Part shown: in pieces, positions 30,785-40,337 of the stretch | Position numbering within the stretch: the stretch's first letter is position 1 | How the letters are laid out: every line of letters begins with the position of its first letter | From: UBA11740 sp049273695 | GTDB lineage: Bacteria > Acidobacteriota > Blastocatellia > Pyrinomonadales > Pyrinomonadaceae | Length of the DNA: 64,000 nucleotides | Assembly: GCA_049273695.1 (NCBI GenBank) | Contig: JBASRE010000030.1 | Coordinates: forward strand, 1-64,000 | Direction: 5' to 3' | The notes under the pieces: generated by a model | Databases searched by the model: none | Seen by the model: only the letters and a program-made list of their open reading frames with translations | What the model was told of the DNA's origin: nothing | Position numbers and translations under genes: made by a program

Positions 30785-32089
30785 ATGGGCACTCCAGAGC
30801 TAAAATCGTCACGGTCTGACACCGTTAGCAAACATAAAGAGTTTATCTTTCCGGCAGTCGCGACTTATTACGAGGAGCCGCTGGCGCTGGTGAAAGGCGA
30901 AGGGGCCCACGTTTGGGACGACAAGGGCGACAAATACCTCGACTGTTTCGGCGGCGTGCTCACGGTGAGCGTTGGTCACGCGAATCCGCGGGTGAACGAA
31001 GCCATCATCAATCAAGTAAACACCATCTCGCACACGTCAACGCTTTACTGCAACCAGCCGCAGTCGGATTTGGCTGAGAAGCTTGCGCAGATTACGCCCG
31101 GCCGTCTGAAGAAATCTTTCTTCACCAACAGCGGCACCGAAGCCGACGACACGGCAGTGCATGCAGCTAAGCTCGCCACCGGCCGTCATGAGATAGTCGT
31201 GCTGCGTCACGCTTACAGCGGGCGTTCCGCAACTTCGCTATCGGCTATGGGACAGTCGACCTGGCGGCCTTTGCCGCCGCAGGTCAGCGGTTTCGTGCAC
31301 GCACGCGCGCCGTATTGCTATCGCTGTCCGTTCAAGCTTACGTATCCGGAATGCGGACTCGCCTGCGCCAATGACATTGAAGAGCTGATCATGACGACGA
31401 CGACCGGCGAGATTGCCGCATTCATGGCCGAGCCGATTCTCGGCGTCGGCGGGTTCATCGTGCCGCCACCGGGTTATTTCGAACGCGCGGTTGAAATCAC
31501 GCGCAAGCATGGCGGGCTCTTCATCGCTGACGAAGTGCAAACGGCCTGGGGCCGCACGGGCGACAAATGGTTTGGCATTGAGAACTGGAATGTTGAGCCG
31601 GACATCCTCACGTCTGCTAAAGGTCTGGGCAACGGAACTCCGATCGGAATCACAGTCGCGACGCCGGAAGTCGCCGACAAATTCCCTGGCCTGACGTTCT
31701 CGACTTTCGGCGGCAATCCCGTTTCGTCCGCGGCTGCGCTGGCCGTGATCAAAGTGATCGAAGACGACAATCTGAAAAAGAATTCAGCCGTGGTCGGCGG
31801 TTACTTCCGCGAGAAGCTTGAAGTTTTGAAGGAAAAGTATCCCGTCATCGGGGACGTGCGCGGCCTGGGGCTGATGCAGGCCGTTGAACTGGTGAAAGAT
31901 CGAGAAACTAAGGAGCCCGATCCGCAATCGGTCGCGCGCGTTTTCGAAGAGACTAAGAAACGTCGTGTGCTGGTCGGCAAAGGCGGCCTTTACGGTAATG
32001 TAATTCGCACCGGCATGATGCTGAACTCGACGAAAGATCATGTCGATGAATTGATCGAGGCATTGGATGGAGCTTTCGCCGCTGCCTAG
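30785..32089 (+). CDS. Class III omega-aminotransferase (AGXT2-like)
   Basis: This 434-residue PLP enzyme is a fold-type I class III aminotransferase. It has the glycine-rich FFTNSGTEADDTAVHAAKLA, the cofactor-binding Asp in GLFIADEVQTAWGRTG, and the Schiff-base Lys279 in LTSAKGLGNG. The insert RAPYCYRCPFKLTYPECGLA is characteristic of AGXT2/beta-alanine-pyruvate and aminobutyrate-type transaminases in this clade. It likely converts beta-alanine (or D-3-aminoisobutyrate) to malonate semialdehyde, fitting the pyrimidine catabolism genes 12-22 kb away and the aldehyde dehydrogenase 2 kb upstream. A GABA or ornithine specificity cannot be excluded. Confidence 0.9.
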   Translation: MGTPELKSSRSDTVSKHKEFIFPAVATYYEEPLALVKGEGAHVWDDKGDKYLDCFGGVLTVSVGHANPRVNEAIINQVNTISHTSTLYCNQPQSDLAEKLAQITPGRLKKSFFTNSGTEADDTAVHAAKLATGRHEIVVLRHAYSGRSATSLSAMGQSTWRPLPPQVSGFVHARAPYCYRCPFKLTYPECGLACANDIEELIMTTTTGEIAAFMAEPILGVGGFIVPPPGYFERAVEITRKHGGLFIADEVQTAWGRTGDKWFGIENWNVEPDILTSAKGLGNGTPIGITVATPEVADKFPGLTFSTFGGNPVSSAAALAVIKVIEDDNLKKNSAVVGGYFREKLEVLKEKYPVIGDVRGLGLMQAVELVKDRETKEPDPQSVARVFEETKKRRVLVGKGGLYGNVIRTGMMLNSTKDHVDELIEALDGAFAAA

Positions 32090-32125
32090 TGCGCGGTGAG
32101 ACCTTGCTAGTAAAGGAGAACGAAA

Positions 32126-34906
32126 ATGAGAAAAGCGAGATTGCTTGCGGTTGTGCTGGGACTTTCACTGCTCGTGCCGGGTTTGGCTGCTGCTCAATCA
32201 AAGAGTGGCGGTAACCTGCCGGCGGTCAAGTATGAGCAATTCACTCTGCCCAATGGGCTGAACGTGATTATGCACATTGATAAGTCGACTCCGATTGTCG
32301 CAGTTGACCTCTGGTATCACGTGGGCTCTAAGAACGAAGTGCGCGGGCGCACGGGTTTCGCACATCTGTTTGAACACATGATGTTTCAGGGCTCAAAAAA
32401 CTACAACGATGATTATTTCACGCCGTTGCAGGAAGCAGGCGCGAACATTAACGGGTCAACCAATGCCGACCGCACGAACTATTACGAGATTGTCCCGTCG
32501 AACTTTCTCGAGCTGGCGTTATTTATGGAAGCCGATCGGATGGGTGGCCTGCTCGACGCCATGACGATGGAAAAGCTCAACAACCAGCGCGACGTAGTGA
32601 AGAATGAAAGACGTCAGAGCTATGAGAATCAGCCCTACGGAACGGCCGGCGAGAAGATCGCCGCGATCATGTACCCGCCTGATCACCCCTACCATTGGAC
32701 TACGATTGGCTCGCTCGACGATCTCACGGCCGCCTCACTGGACGACGTGAAGGCCTTCTTCCGTCAATACTACGTTCCAAACAATGCCTCGTTGGTGATC
32801 GCCGGAGATTTTGACACGAAGAAGGCGCGAGCCTGGGTGGAAAAATATTTTGGTCCTATTCCGCGCGGCGCCGCTGTCGTTCGCCCCAAGCCACCGGCGC
32901 CGAAATTCGACGCTGAGATTCGCAAGAGTTTCGAGGACAGCGTGCCACTGCCGCGTCTCTATATGATTTGGCACACCGTTCCTCGGTTTGCCGGAGACGA
33001 TAGCGCGCTTTCGATGCTGGGTTCGGTGCTGTCTTCAGGGCGCAACTCGCGGCTGCAAAGCAATCTGATTTATGGCAAGAAACTGGCCCAGGATGTGGGA
33101 GCCTTCCAACAATCGCGCGAAATCGCGGGAGCGTTTCAGGTGACCTCAACTGCGAGTCCGGGAAAATCGCCCGATGAAATTGAAAAAGAAGTACTGGCTG
33201 AAATTGAGCGAATCAAGAAAGACCCGCCGACCGCCGAAGAGATGAATCGGGCCTTGAATCAGATCGAGTCTCAGGCCGTCTACGCTTTGCAGACCGTTTT
33301 TGGACGGGCCGACCAGATGAATAATTACTTCACCATGCGCGGCCGTCCCGACTATTTCCAGCAGAATCTGGATGAGTTTCGCAAAGTTACGGCCGCCGAT
33401 GTGCAACGAGTCGCACAAACGTATCTGACAGACAAGAAACTCGTCTTAAGTTTCGTTCGCAGACAAGGTGCGGCGCAATCCGTGGCGCAAAACTCTGCCA
33501 ACACTCCAACGTCAACCGCTGCAAAACAGAAAACGGAGCCGGACACTTCAAAACTGCCAAAGGCGGGTCCGGATCCGAAACTGGTTCTGCCGAAGATCGA
33601 GAAGAACAAACTCTCAAACGGTTTGGAGGTGTGGCTGGTCCATCAGAATGAGCTCCCCATTGTGTCGATGAACCTGGTGGTTAAGACCGGTGGTACCGCT
33701 GACCCCAAGGCCGGCGTCGCCAATTTTACGGCCAATCTCCTGGATGACGGAACGAAGACGCGTTCCGTGACCGACATTTCAAAGCAGCTTCAATCAATCG
33801 GCGCGCAGCTCAACACCGGATCAGATTGGGATTCGTCGAATGTCAGCTTGCTGACTTTGACTAAAAATCTGGACCAGGCTTTGGAAGTCTTCTCGGACGT
33901 TGTGGTTAATCCCACGTTTCCGGAAGCCGAGTTTGACGTCCAGCGCCGCCGGGCTGCGGTCGCGTTTCTGCAACGCAAGAATAATGCGAACCAAATTGCG
34001 AATGTAGCTTACAGTTCACTCCTTTACGGGAAGGATCATCCCTATGGCAGGCCTCTGGCGGGCGATGAAGAGTCGCTTAAGGCGCTCACCAGAGACGACC
34101 TGCAAAAGTTTTATGACAGTTACTATCGGCCAAACAACTCAGTCCTGGTTGTGGCTGGCGAAGCCGATGCGAAGGTGTTAATGCCGAAGCTTGAGAAGGC
34201 TTTTGCGAACTGGAAAGCCGGTAGTGTGACTGCAACCACGGTTCCACCACCGCCGCGGTTTGAGCAACCCGGTATCTACATTGTCGACAGGCCAGGCGCC
34301 GCACAGTCAGTGGTAACGATCGGTCAGATCGGAGTGGACCGGAGCAATCCCGATTACTTTTCTCTGTTGGTGATGAACTCCATCCTGGGCGGACAATTTA
34401 CGTCTCGCGTAAACCTGAATCTGCGGGAAGATAAAGGTTACACCTACGGCGCCCGAACCGGCTGGAGTTTCCGCAGAGGCGCGGGGCCGTTTTCCGCCTC
34501 GGCCGACGTTCAGACCGCTGTAACGAGGGAATCCATCCAGGAGTTCATGAAAGAACTCAATGGGATTCGCGGGTCAATTCCGGTGACGCAGAAAGAGCTC
34601 GAATACAGCAAGCAGAGTATTATTCGGCGTTATCCCGGTGCTTTTGAAACGGTGGGCCAAATCTCGAATCAGTTGTCCAATCTGGTTGTGTTCGGACTGC
34701 CGGATAGTTACTTCAACGACTACATCTCTAAGGTCAATGCCGTAACAGTCGCCGACATCAACCGGGTAGCGAACAAGTATCTCGACCCGTCCAAGATGGC
34801 GATTCTGATTGTGGGCGACCGGAAAGCAATCGAACCGAAGTTGAAAGAACTGAACGGATTTACGATCGCCTACCTGGATGTTGACGGCAGACGCGTAGCC
34901 GAATAG
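32126..34906 (+). CDS. M16 family zinc metallopeptidase (two-module)
   Basis: This 926-residue protein has a signal peptide (LLAVVLGLSLLVPGLAAAQS). The first module has the inverted zinc motif HLFEH (His80, Glu83, His84) and the downstream NERRQSYEN glutamate. The second module starts near 485 (LSNGLEVWLVHQNELPIVSM) and lacks HxxEH (it reads GVANFTANLLDDG at that place), so it is the inactive partner half, as in pitrilysin and mitochondrial processing peptidase. The C-terminal RxxxGY-like RLYTYG element is represented by REDKGYTYGAR. A GGAG ribosome site precedes the start. It is probably a periplasmic oligopeptidase. Confidence 0.93.
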   Translation: MRKARLLAVVLGLSLLVPGLAAAQSKSGGNLPAVKYEQFTLPNGLNVIMHIDKSTPIVAVDLWYHVGSKNEVRGRTGFAHLFEHMMFQGSKNYNDDYFTPLQEAGANINGSTNADRTNYYEIVPSNFLELALFMEADRMGGLLDAMTMEKLNNQRDVVKNERRQSYENQPYGTAGEKIAAIMYPPDHPYHWTTIGSLDDLTAASLDDVKAFFRQYYVPNNASLVIAGDFDTKKARAWVEKYFGPIPRGAAVVRPKPPAPKFDAEIRKSFEDSVPLPRLYMIWHTVPRFAGDDSALSMLGSVLSSGRNSRLQSNLIYGKKLAQDVGAFQQSREIAGAFQVTSTASPGKSPDEIEKEVLAEIERIKKDPPTAEEMNRALNQIESQAVYALQTVFGRADQMNNYFTMRGRPDYFQQNLDEFRKVTAADVQRVAQTYLTDKKLVLSFVRRQGAAQSVAQNSANTPTSTAAKQKTEPDTSKLPKAGPDPKLVLPKIEKNKLSNGLEVWLVHQNELPIVSMNLVVKTGGTADPKAGVANFTANLLDDGTKTRSVTDISKQLQSIGAQLNTGSDWDSSNVSLLTLTKNLDQALEVFSDVVVNPTFPEAEFDVQRRRAAVAFLQRKNNANQIANVAYSSLLYGKDHPYGRPLAGDEESLKALTRDDLQKFYDSYYRPNNSVLVVAGEADAKVLMPKLEKAFANWKAGSVTATTVPPPPRFEQPGIYIVDRPGAAQSVVTIGQIGVDRSNPDYFSLLVMNSILGGQFTSRVNLNLREDKGYTYGARTGWSFRRGAGPFSASADVQTAVTRESIQEFMKELNGIRGSIPVTQKELEYSKQSIIRRYPGAFETVGQISNQLSNLVVFGLPDSYFNDYISKVNAVTVADINRVANKYLDPSKMAILIVGDRKAIEPKLKELNGFTIAYLDVDGRRVAE

Positions 34907-34939
34907 GCAACGGTTCGGCTGAAGTAACGCGCGTAATGT

Positions 34940-35125
34940 AGTTTCGCTCCGTAGGAGCGACATGTTTATAGAAAACGAGGCCTTGCCGAATCGTCGCTCT
35001 GTAGGAGCGAGATGTTCGGTAGGCCCCAACTTCGACGACCGCGGAAGTCACAATTCCGCTCCTAAAGGAGCTTCGCGTTACTGAGAAGGAATTCTATAGA
35101 CATTTCGCTCCTAACGGAGCGAAGT
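34940..35125. repeat. Cluster of CGCTCC..GGAGCG palindromes
   Basis: Four hairpins of one family lie in the 321 bp gap between two peptidase genes: TTCGCTCCGTAGGAGCGACA, TCGCTCTGTAGGAGCGAGA, CCGCTCCTAAAGGAGCTTCG and TTTCGCTCCTAACGGAGCGA. The first is followed by TGTTTATAGAAA, and a mirrored TTCTATAGACA precedes the last. This is a known type of intergenic repeat in soil bacteria; related units are at 37990-38090 and 42583-42675. Apart from this I saw no gene in the spacer. Confidence 0.8.
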
Positions 35126-35227
35126 CAGTCAGCCGGATTCCCTGAAACCGTTCTCCCCAACTGTGCGTATTAGTTTTTCTTCGCTCAGTCTGGACATCTC
35201 AACCACCACCAACGAAAGAGGTAAGTA

Positions 35228-37933
35228 ATGAAGTTTTTGAAGTTCCGCACCGCCTTTTTGGCGCTGGCCGTGGCCCTCGTTTGCCTCGGCTTCTCAACCG
35301 CATCCCGTGTTCTGGCGCAGCCGGCGTCCGGCCCGCCGCCGCTAATCGATCGCGAACTATTCTTCGGCGACCCCGAAATCTCGGGCGCGCAAATCTCACC
35401 CGACGGCAAGTTCGTCGCCTTTATCAAACCGCTCAAAGGCACGCGCAACATCTGGGTCAAGCGCACCGACGAGTCTTTCGATAAAGCGAAGCCGATTACG
35501 GCCGATACTCAGCGGCCAATTCCGCAGTACTTCTGGAGCCGCGACGGCAAATACATTCTGTTCGTCCAGGACAAAGGCGGCGACGAGAACTATCTCGTGT
35601 ACGCCGTGAATCCTGCCGACGCACCAGCCGCCGGTCAGGAGGTTCCGGTGGCGCGGAACATCACGGATCTCAAGGGCGTTCGCGCGCAAATCGTTGGTGT
35701 GCCGCGCACCGATCCGGACGCGCTCTACGTCTCTATCAACGATCGAGACAAGGCCTGGCACGATCTCTACAAAGTGAAGATATCGACCGGCGAGAAAACT
35801 CTGGTCCGGGAAAACAAGGATCGAATCGTAGGCTGGACGTTCGATCTGAAAGATCAACTACGCCTGGCTTTGCGTGTCGCAGACAACGGCGACACTGAGG
35901 TGCTGCGCCTCGACGAAAAGGCCTTCACTAAAGTTTATTCCTGCAACGTGTTTGAGAGCTGTGGGCCCATTCGCTATCACAAGGATGGTAAACGCGTCTA
36001 TTTCACCACCAATAAAGGCGCGACTCAGGACCTGGCGAAACTGGTCCTGTTGGATCCGGCTAGCGGCAAAGAAGAATTCGTAGAGCAGGACCCACTTAAT
36101 CGAGTGGATTTCGGCAACGCGGCCTTCTCGGAAGTCACGGACGAGATGATTCTGACTTCTTATGAAGACGAACGCGAACGTTTGTACTGGAAAGACAAGG
36201 CCTTCGAAGCCGATTACAAACTGTTGCAGAAGCAATTGCCGGGCAAAGACATCGGTCTCGGCTCTTCAACCAAAGACGAGCGTCTTTTCCTGATCACCGC
36301 GTACAGCGACACCGAACCCGGCGAGCGTTACCTGTTCGACCGGAACACGAAAAAACTGACGCTGCAATATCGCAGTCGCGAAAAGCTGAATCGCGATCAT
36401 CTCGCCCCGATGAAAGCCGTTCGTTATAAATCTTCGGACGGTCTTGAGATTCCGGCGTTCTTGACTCTACCGAAAGGCGCTCCCGCGAAAAACCTTCCGG
36501 TCGTCATCATGCCGCACGGTGGGCCGTGGGCGCGCGACTCGTGGGGCTACGACACTTTCGCGCAGTTCTACGCGAACCGCGGGTATGCCGTGTTGCAACC
36601 CAACTTCCGTGGCTCGACTGGTTACGGGAAGAAGTTCATCGACGCCGGCAATAAACAGTGGGGCGACAAGATGCAGGACGACATCACCTGGGGCGCAAAA
36701 TACCTGGTCGCCGAAGGCATCGCCGATCCAAAGCGTATCGGCATCATGGGTGGTTCGTACGGCGGTTACGCGACGCTCGCGGGCGTCACTTTCACACCTG
36801 ACCTGTACGCAGCCGCAGTTGATTACGTGGGCCCTTCAAGCCTGATCACGCTGCTTGAATCGATTCCCGCTTATTGGGAAGCCTTTCGGCAAATTTTCTA
36901 CCAGCGGATGGGCGATCCGAACACGCCGGAGGGCAGAGCCCAGCTTGAGCGGCAATCGCCGATTAACCACGCGACCAAGATCAAGACGCCGCTGCTGGTT
37001 GTGCAGGGACAGAACGATCCGCGTGTGACTAAGCGCGAAGCGGATGCAATCGTGATCGCTCTGCGCGATCGAGGGTTCCCGGTCGAATACATCAACGCGC
37101 CTGACGAAGGCCACGGATTCGCGAAGCCAGTTAACAACATGGCGATGATCGCCACGACTGAAAAGTTCCTGGCGAAGTACCTCGGCGGTCGTTTTCAGGA
37201 AGATGTGAAGCCGGAAGTGGCGGCGCGTCTGAAGGAGATCACGGTTGACGTGAAGACCGTGACGCTGCCGAAGAAGGTTGAAGCGACTGCGAGTGCGCCG
37301 AAACCCGCACGCGACCTGAAAGCCGGCACGGCCAACTACAAAGCCTCGCTCGAATTCGGCGGGCAGACGATTCCCCTGACCACCACAACGGTCATTAAGG
37401 AAGACGGTAACAACTGGGTTGTGACTGAGACTGCCGACACACCGCAGGGCCCGCTCTTCGACTCGACAGTGGTCGAAAAAGGCACGTTGATCGTCAAGCG
37501 TCGCACAATTAAGCAGGGACCGGTTGAAGTCGAGCTGGAATATAAAGACAACAAGGCAACCGGCACGATGACGATGAGCGGCCAGTCAAAGCCAATCTCC
37601 GTGGATGTCGGCGGGGTAATCTTCGCTGACGGCGCCGGCGCATTCGACGTCATCGGGCGGCTGCCCCTGGCCGATGGTTACACGGTGACGTTCCGAAACT
37701 TCGACGTGATGAAGCAGAAACTGCAGATGAAGCAGGTGAAGTTTCTGGGCAGCGAATCAGTAACGGTTCCGGCCGGGACTTTCGATGCTTACAAAGTCGA
37801 GGTCACCTCGGCCGATGATGAAGCCGACAAGCAGATCATCTGGATTGCCAAGGACACAAACAGAGTCCTGAAGATCAACGCAAACCTGGTGGCTCTCGGC
37901 GGCGCAAAGCTGACGAGTGAGTTGACGCAGTAG
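35228..37933 (+). CDS. S9 prolyl-oligopeptidase family protein with C-terminal extension
   Basis: This 901-residue protein has a signal peptide (FLALAVALVCLGFSTAS). A beta-propeller occupies ~40-380 (GAQISPDGKFVAFIKPLKGT and others), followed by an alpha/beta-hydrolase domain with VVIMPHGGPWARDSWGYDTF, the nucleophile Ser510 in GGSYGGYA, the acid in VVQGQNDPRV and the base His in DEGHGF. Typical S9C/acylaminoacyl-peptidase-like proteins end near residue 680. Here some 210 further residues form a beta-rich module (LEFGGQTIPLTTTTV, VPAGTFDAYKVEVTSADD) like DUF3108-type lipocalin-like folds. Periplasmic peptide degradation is the likely role; the extension's role is unknown. Confidence 0.9.
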   Translation: MKFLKFRTAFLALAVALVCLGFSTASRVLAQPASGPPPLIDRELFFGDPEISGAQISPDGKFVAFIKPLKGTRNIWVKRTDESFDKAKPITADTQRPIPQYFWSRDGKYILFVQDKGGDENYLVYAVNPADAPAAGQEVPVARNITDLKGVRAQIVGVPRTDPDALYVSINDRDKAWHDLYKVKISTGEKTLVRENKDRIVGWTFDLKDQLRLALRVADNGDTEVLRLDEKAFTKVYSCNVFESCGPIRYHKDGKRVYFTTNKGATQDLAKLVLLDPASGKEEFVEQDPLNRVDFGNAAFSEVTDEMILTSYEDERERLYWKDKAFEADYKLLQKQLPGKDIGLGSSTKDERLFLITAYSDTEPGERYLFDRNTKKLTLQYRSREKLNRDHLAPMKAVRYKSSDGLEIPAFLTLPKGAPAKNLPVVIMPHGGPWARDSWGYDTFAQFYANRGYAVLQPNFRGSTGYGKKFIDAGNKQWGDKMQDDITWGAKYLVAEGIADPKRIGIMGGSYGGYATLAGVTFTPDLYAAAVDYVGPSSLITLLESIPAYWEAFRQIFYQRMGDPNTPEGRAQLERQSPINHATKIKTPLLVVQGQNDPRVTKREADAIVIALRDRGFPVEYINAPDEGHGFAKPVNNMAMIATTEKFLAKYLGGRFQEDVKPEVAARLKEITVDVKTVTLPKKVEATASAPKPARDLKAGTANYKASLEFGGQTIPLTTTTVIKEDGNNWVVTETADTPQGPLFDSTVVEKGTLIVKRRTIKQGPVEVELEYKDNKATGTMTMSGQSKPISVDVGGVIFADGAGAFDVIGRLPLADGYTVTFRNFDVMKQKLQMKQVKFLGSESVTVPAGTFDAYKVEVTSADDEADKQIIWIAKDTNRVLKINANLVALGGAKLTSELTQ

Positions 37934-37989
37934 GATTGGTATTTCAGAACCCAATGGGCGGCGGAGCGTATTTGCGGCTTCGTCGCTCA

Positions 37990-38090
37990 AGGTTTTGCGG
38001 ACTTGCGGGTCGTGTCCCATTAGGGACGAGATATTAGTAGAAACGCGGTCCTATCCCGCATAAGTTGGACCCCGCGAGGGGTGCAAATTA
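37990..38090. repeat. Palindromic repeat cluster
   Basis: GTCCCATTAGGGAC followed by GAGATATTAGTAGAAA is a variant of the family at 34940-35125, and ACCCCGCGAGGGGT resembles the CACCCC..GGGGTG hairpins of the transposase unit at 9592-10285. It lies between two convergent genes. Confidence 0.6.
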
Positions 38091-38104
38091 GACCGGGCCA
38101 CGGC

Positions 38105-39904
38105 TCACCTTCGACGATCGCCGGCTTTGGAAAGGCCACGAGCGGACCTAATTTCGGAGACGGCGATAGCAGCCAACGCTCGAATGCGATTCGGTCCCTC
38201 CGCTAAATCATGAGCCAGCTCTTCTGCGGTAGCGGCATCGGTGTCTGCCATTTTTACGAGAGTGGCAATCAGATCGACGCGGCCGAGGTTGTCCGAAGAT
38301 CCATACCACGCGCCGCCCTTCTTATCACAAGCTAAATCCAGACGACGCACAATCGATATCTGATCAATCCTGACGTCCTTGTTATTATTCAAGAGGCGGA
38401 TCGCGTCTTTCATCTTCGTGATAGCCTGGCTAAGTCCCGGATCTAATTCAGTCAAATCGTAGGCTGTGGCGAAAAGAAGTCCAGCGCGAATCGCTGGCTG
38501 CGCAATATGCTCAGCTGACTCGGCGGCTTTAAGGAGCAACGCGTACGCACGGTCTTTATCGCCTTTGGCGCGCCAGGAGGCCGCTATTTTCAGGTAGAGA
38601 ATTCCACGTTGTTCAGGTGATGCGAGCCGCTCGGCATTTCTCAACGACTCGTCAAGATCCACTCCAGACTTCTTCGCGAGGGACGCTGCTGACATATCGT
38701 AATAAATGAACTGAAGAGTTCCGTCACGCAAAGCAAGATCATAAATCCTGTCCGTTATTGAGATAGCTCGCTTGAAGTCCCTGGTGTGAGCCACTTGCAT
38801 GGACGCTGTCGCAAACGCCATATCCCTGCCACAGGACGTAGGTGATTTTTCCGCCCGTGCGAGCAGGTCTTCGATATCGGTTTCAGTTTCGGCATTGGCG
38901 CGAGACGTCCGCGATCGTGACGCGACAATACTGTTCAACTTGTTCACGATCTCCTCGCGCCGGCTTGAGGTAAGGGATGCCCCGGCTGTCTGCTGAATGA
39001 CCCGCCATTGATTGACCAGATCCGGGCGGTACTTTCCAAACTCCGCGCTCAGGTACATAGAAATGAAATAGACCAATCCATTCAAAGCCTGGGCTTGATC
39101 GGGCGTGATGTCGGTGGCGGACTGCAGTGTTTGGGTGACAACTCTGTGAGTCGTCGTCAGAAATGCGTTTGCCAGCGTCGGATTGGGCGTCATGCCAGTG
39201 TTGTCCAAACCGAAGACACCAGTGAATTGAAGCGGGTCAGTGGCTCCGCCGAATGCCTCTCGATAGCCAAAGGGATAACCTGCCAACCAAAGCAACTGAC
39301 TGGGACGACCTGGATTGACGTTATTAAGGTAGGCCGAATAAACGCGATTGGCGGCGGCCGGGTCGCGCTTCTGCAGTTCGAAGATAAGCCATGCCGCATC
39401 GAACGAGGGTCCAAACCGGCTGCTGGCTAAGGCTATGCTTTCCGCCGCCGATGCGTCGGTTTGCAAAAGATCCAAAGCAGCCGATATGGCCTGACTGCGA
39501 GATTCACGATCTTTTTCGGACTCCAGGCGCTCGATAAGTCGCTTCGTCAACTTGGAGTCATGCTTTCCGGCAGCGGCAATGACAGTGCGGATCGCCGACT
39601 GGCGCTCTTTTTCAGATGGATCGATTGCCAGCGCCAGATCGAGAGCCGCAAGAAAGAGCTCCTGCGCCTTGCCTTGATCCAACTCCCAGTATGCGTCCGC
39701 GACGGCGACTAGCGCTTCTGGACGAGCGTTCTGATCGCTTAAGGTGCGGGCTGCGAGCGCAAGTTGTGGTAGAGCCGCCTCCCAACGCATTAGTTTGGCA
39801 TTCGCCTTGTCGCTGGGAATCCGGGCATCACGATCCGGGGCGCCTTGTCCGAAAGCACCAACCGCTGCAATAAAAACAAAAATGACGGCTTTAGGTAAAC
39901 GCAT
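38105..39904 (-). CDS. Secreted helical-repeat (TPR-like) protein, unknown function
   Basis: This 599-residue protein has a signal peptide (AVIFVFIAAVGAFGQG). The whole mature chain is alpha-helical with repeat-like stretches: EALVAVADAYWELDQGKAQE, FLAALDLALAIDPSEKERQS, RGILYLKIAASWRAKGDKDR and AYALLLKAAESAEHIAQPAI. This suggests an irregular TPR/HEAT solenoid for protein contacts in the periplasm. Proteins of this style are frequent and unannotated in Acidobacteria. A distinctive central segment is LLWLAGYPFGYREAFGG. No catalytic motif is visible. It stands alone between a repeat-rich spacer and the cysteine-rich peptide operon. Confidence 0.7.
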   Translation of the reverse strand: MRLPKAVIFVFIAAVGAFGQGAPDRDARIPSDKANAKLMRWEAALPQLALAARTLSDQNARPEALVAVADAYWELDQGKAQELFLAALDLALAIDPSEKERQSAIRTVIAAAGKHDSKLTKRLIERLESEKDRESRSQAISAALDLLQTDASAAESIALASSRFGPSFDAAWLIFELQKRDPAAANRVYSAYLNNVNPGRPSQLLWLAGYPFGYREAFGGATDPLQFTGVFGLDNTGMTPNPTLANAFLTTTHRVVTQTLQSATDITPDQAQALNGLVYFISMYLSAEFGKYRPDLVNQWRVIQQTAGASLTSSRREEIVNKLNSIVASRSRTSRANAETETDIEDLLARAEKSPTSCGRDMAFATASMQVAHTRDFKRAISITDRIYDLALRDGTLQFIYYDMSAASLAKKSGVDLDESLRNAERLASPEQRGILYLKIAASWRAKGDKDRAYALLLKAAESAEHIAQPAIRAGLLFATAYDLTELDPGLSQAITKMKDAIRLLNNNKDVRIDQISIVRRLDLACDKKGGAWYGSSDNLGRVDLIATLVKMADTDAATAEELAHDLAEGPNRIRALAAIAVSEIRSARGLSKAGDRRR

Positions 39905-40065
39905 GCGAAGCTAACTCTATGAAAATCCGGGGCGGATGCCGTGATCTCGGTCCGCCGGTTCAATCATCGGGAAAATTCGTCCGGGATGGCGCAGTCAGAT
40001 AATACCGTAACTGCGCCATCGGTATCCTTCAATGATTTTGGAACAACCTGGCGATAGGTGGTGCC

Positions 40066-40323
40066 TTAATAGTCGCCACCGTCGACTGGTACGAACTGAT
40101 TAACGCACTTGTCGCCGACCTTTTTCGCGCAGGTCGCACTTCCACCACCGGCACAAGTTATAGTGCACCCGTTGACCGTACCGGGTCCGGAACAGCCCGC
40201 GGCTCCACAGCAGTCAGAAAGATCCTGACAAGTAAGAGCCACGGCTTTCCTCTCCACTGCTCCCCAAACAAGAAATACCAAGAGCAAAGACATAACCGCT
40301 ATAGCAAAGTTGATTTTTTTCAT
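40066..40323 (-). CDS. Small secreted eight-cysteine peptide
   Basis: This 85-residue protein has a signal peptide (FAIAVMSLLLVFLVWGAV, cleavage probably near VALT). The mature ~55 residues contain eight cysteines (TCQDLSDCCGAAGC, then NGCTITC, ATC, DKC) and many Gly residues, and end FVPVDGGDY. This is a disulphide-rich or modified secreted peptide. It is the last gene of an operon with a beta-propeller protein (14 bp upstream) and a thioredoxin-fold protein. The arrangement recalls the NVEALA-type peptides encoded beside 6-bladed propeller lipoproteins in Bacteroidetes, but the sequence itself does not identify the family. Function unknown. Confidence 0.72.
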   Translation of the reverse strand: MKKINFAIAVMSLLLVFLVWGAVERKAVALTCQDLSDCCGAAGCSGPGTVNGCTITCAGGGSATCAKKVGDKCVNQFVPVDGGDY

Positions 40324-40337
40324 CTGGGCTCCTCCAT

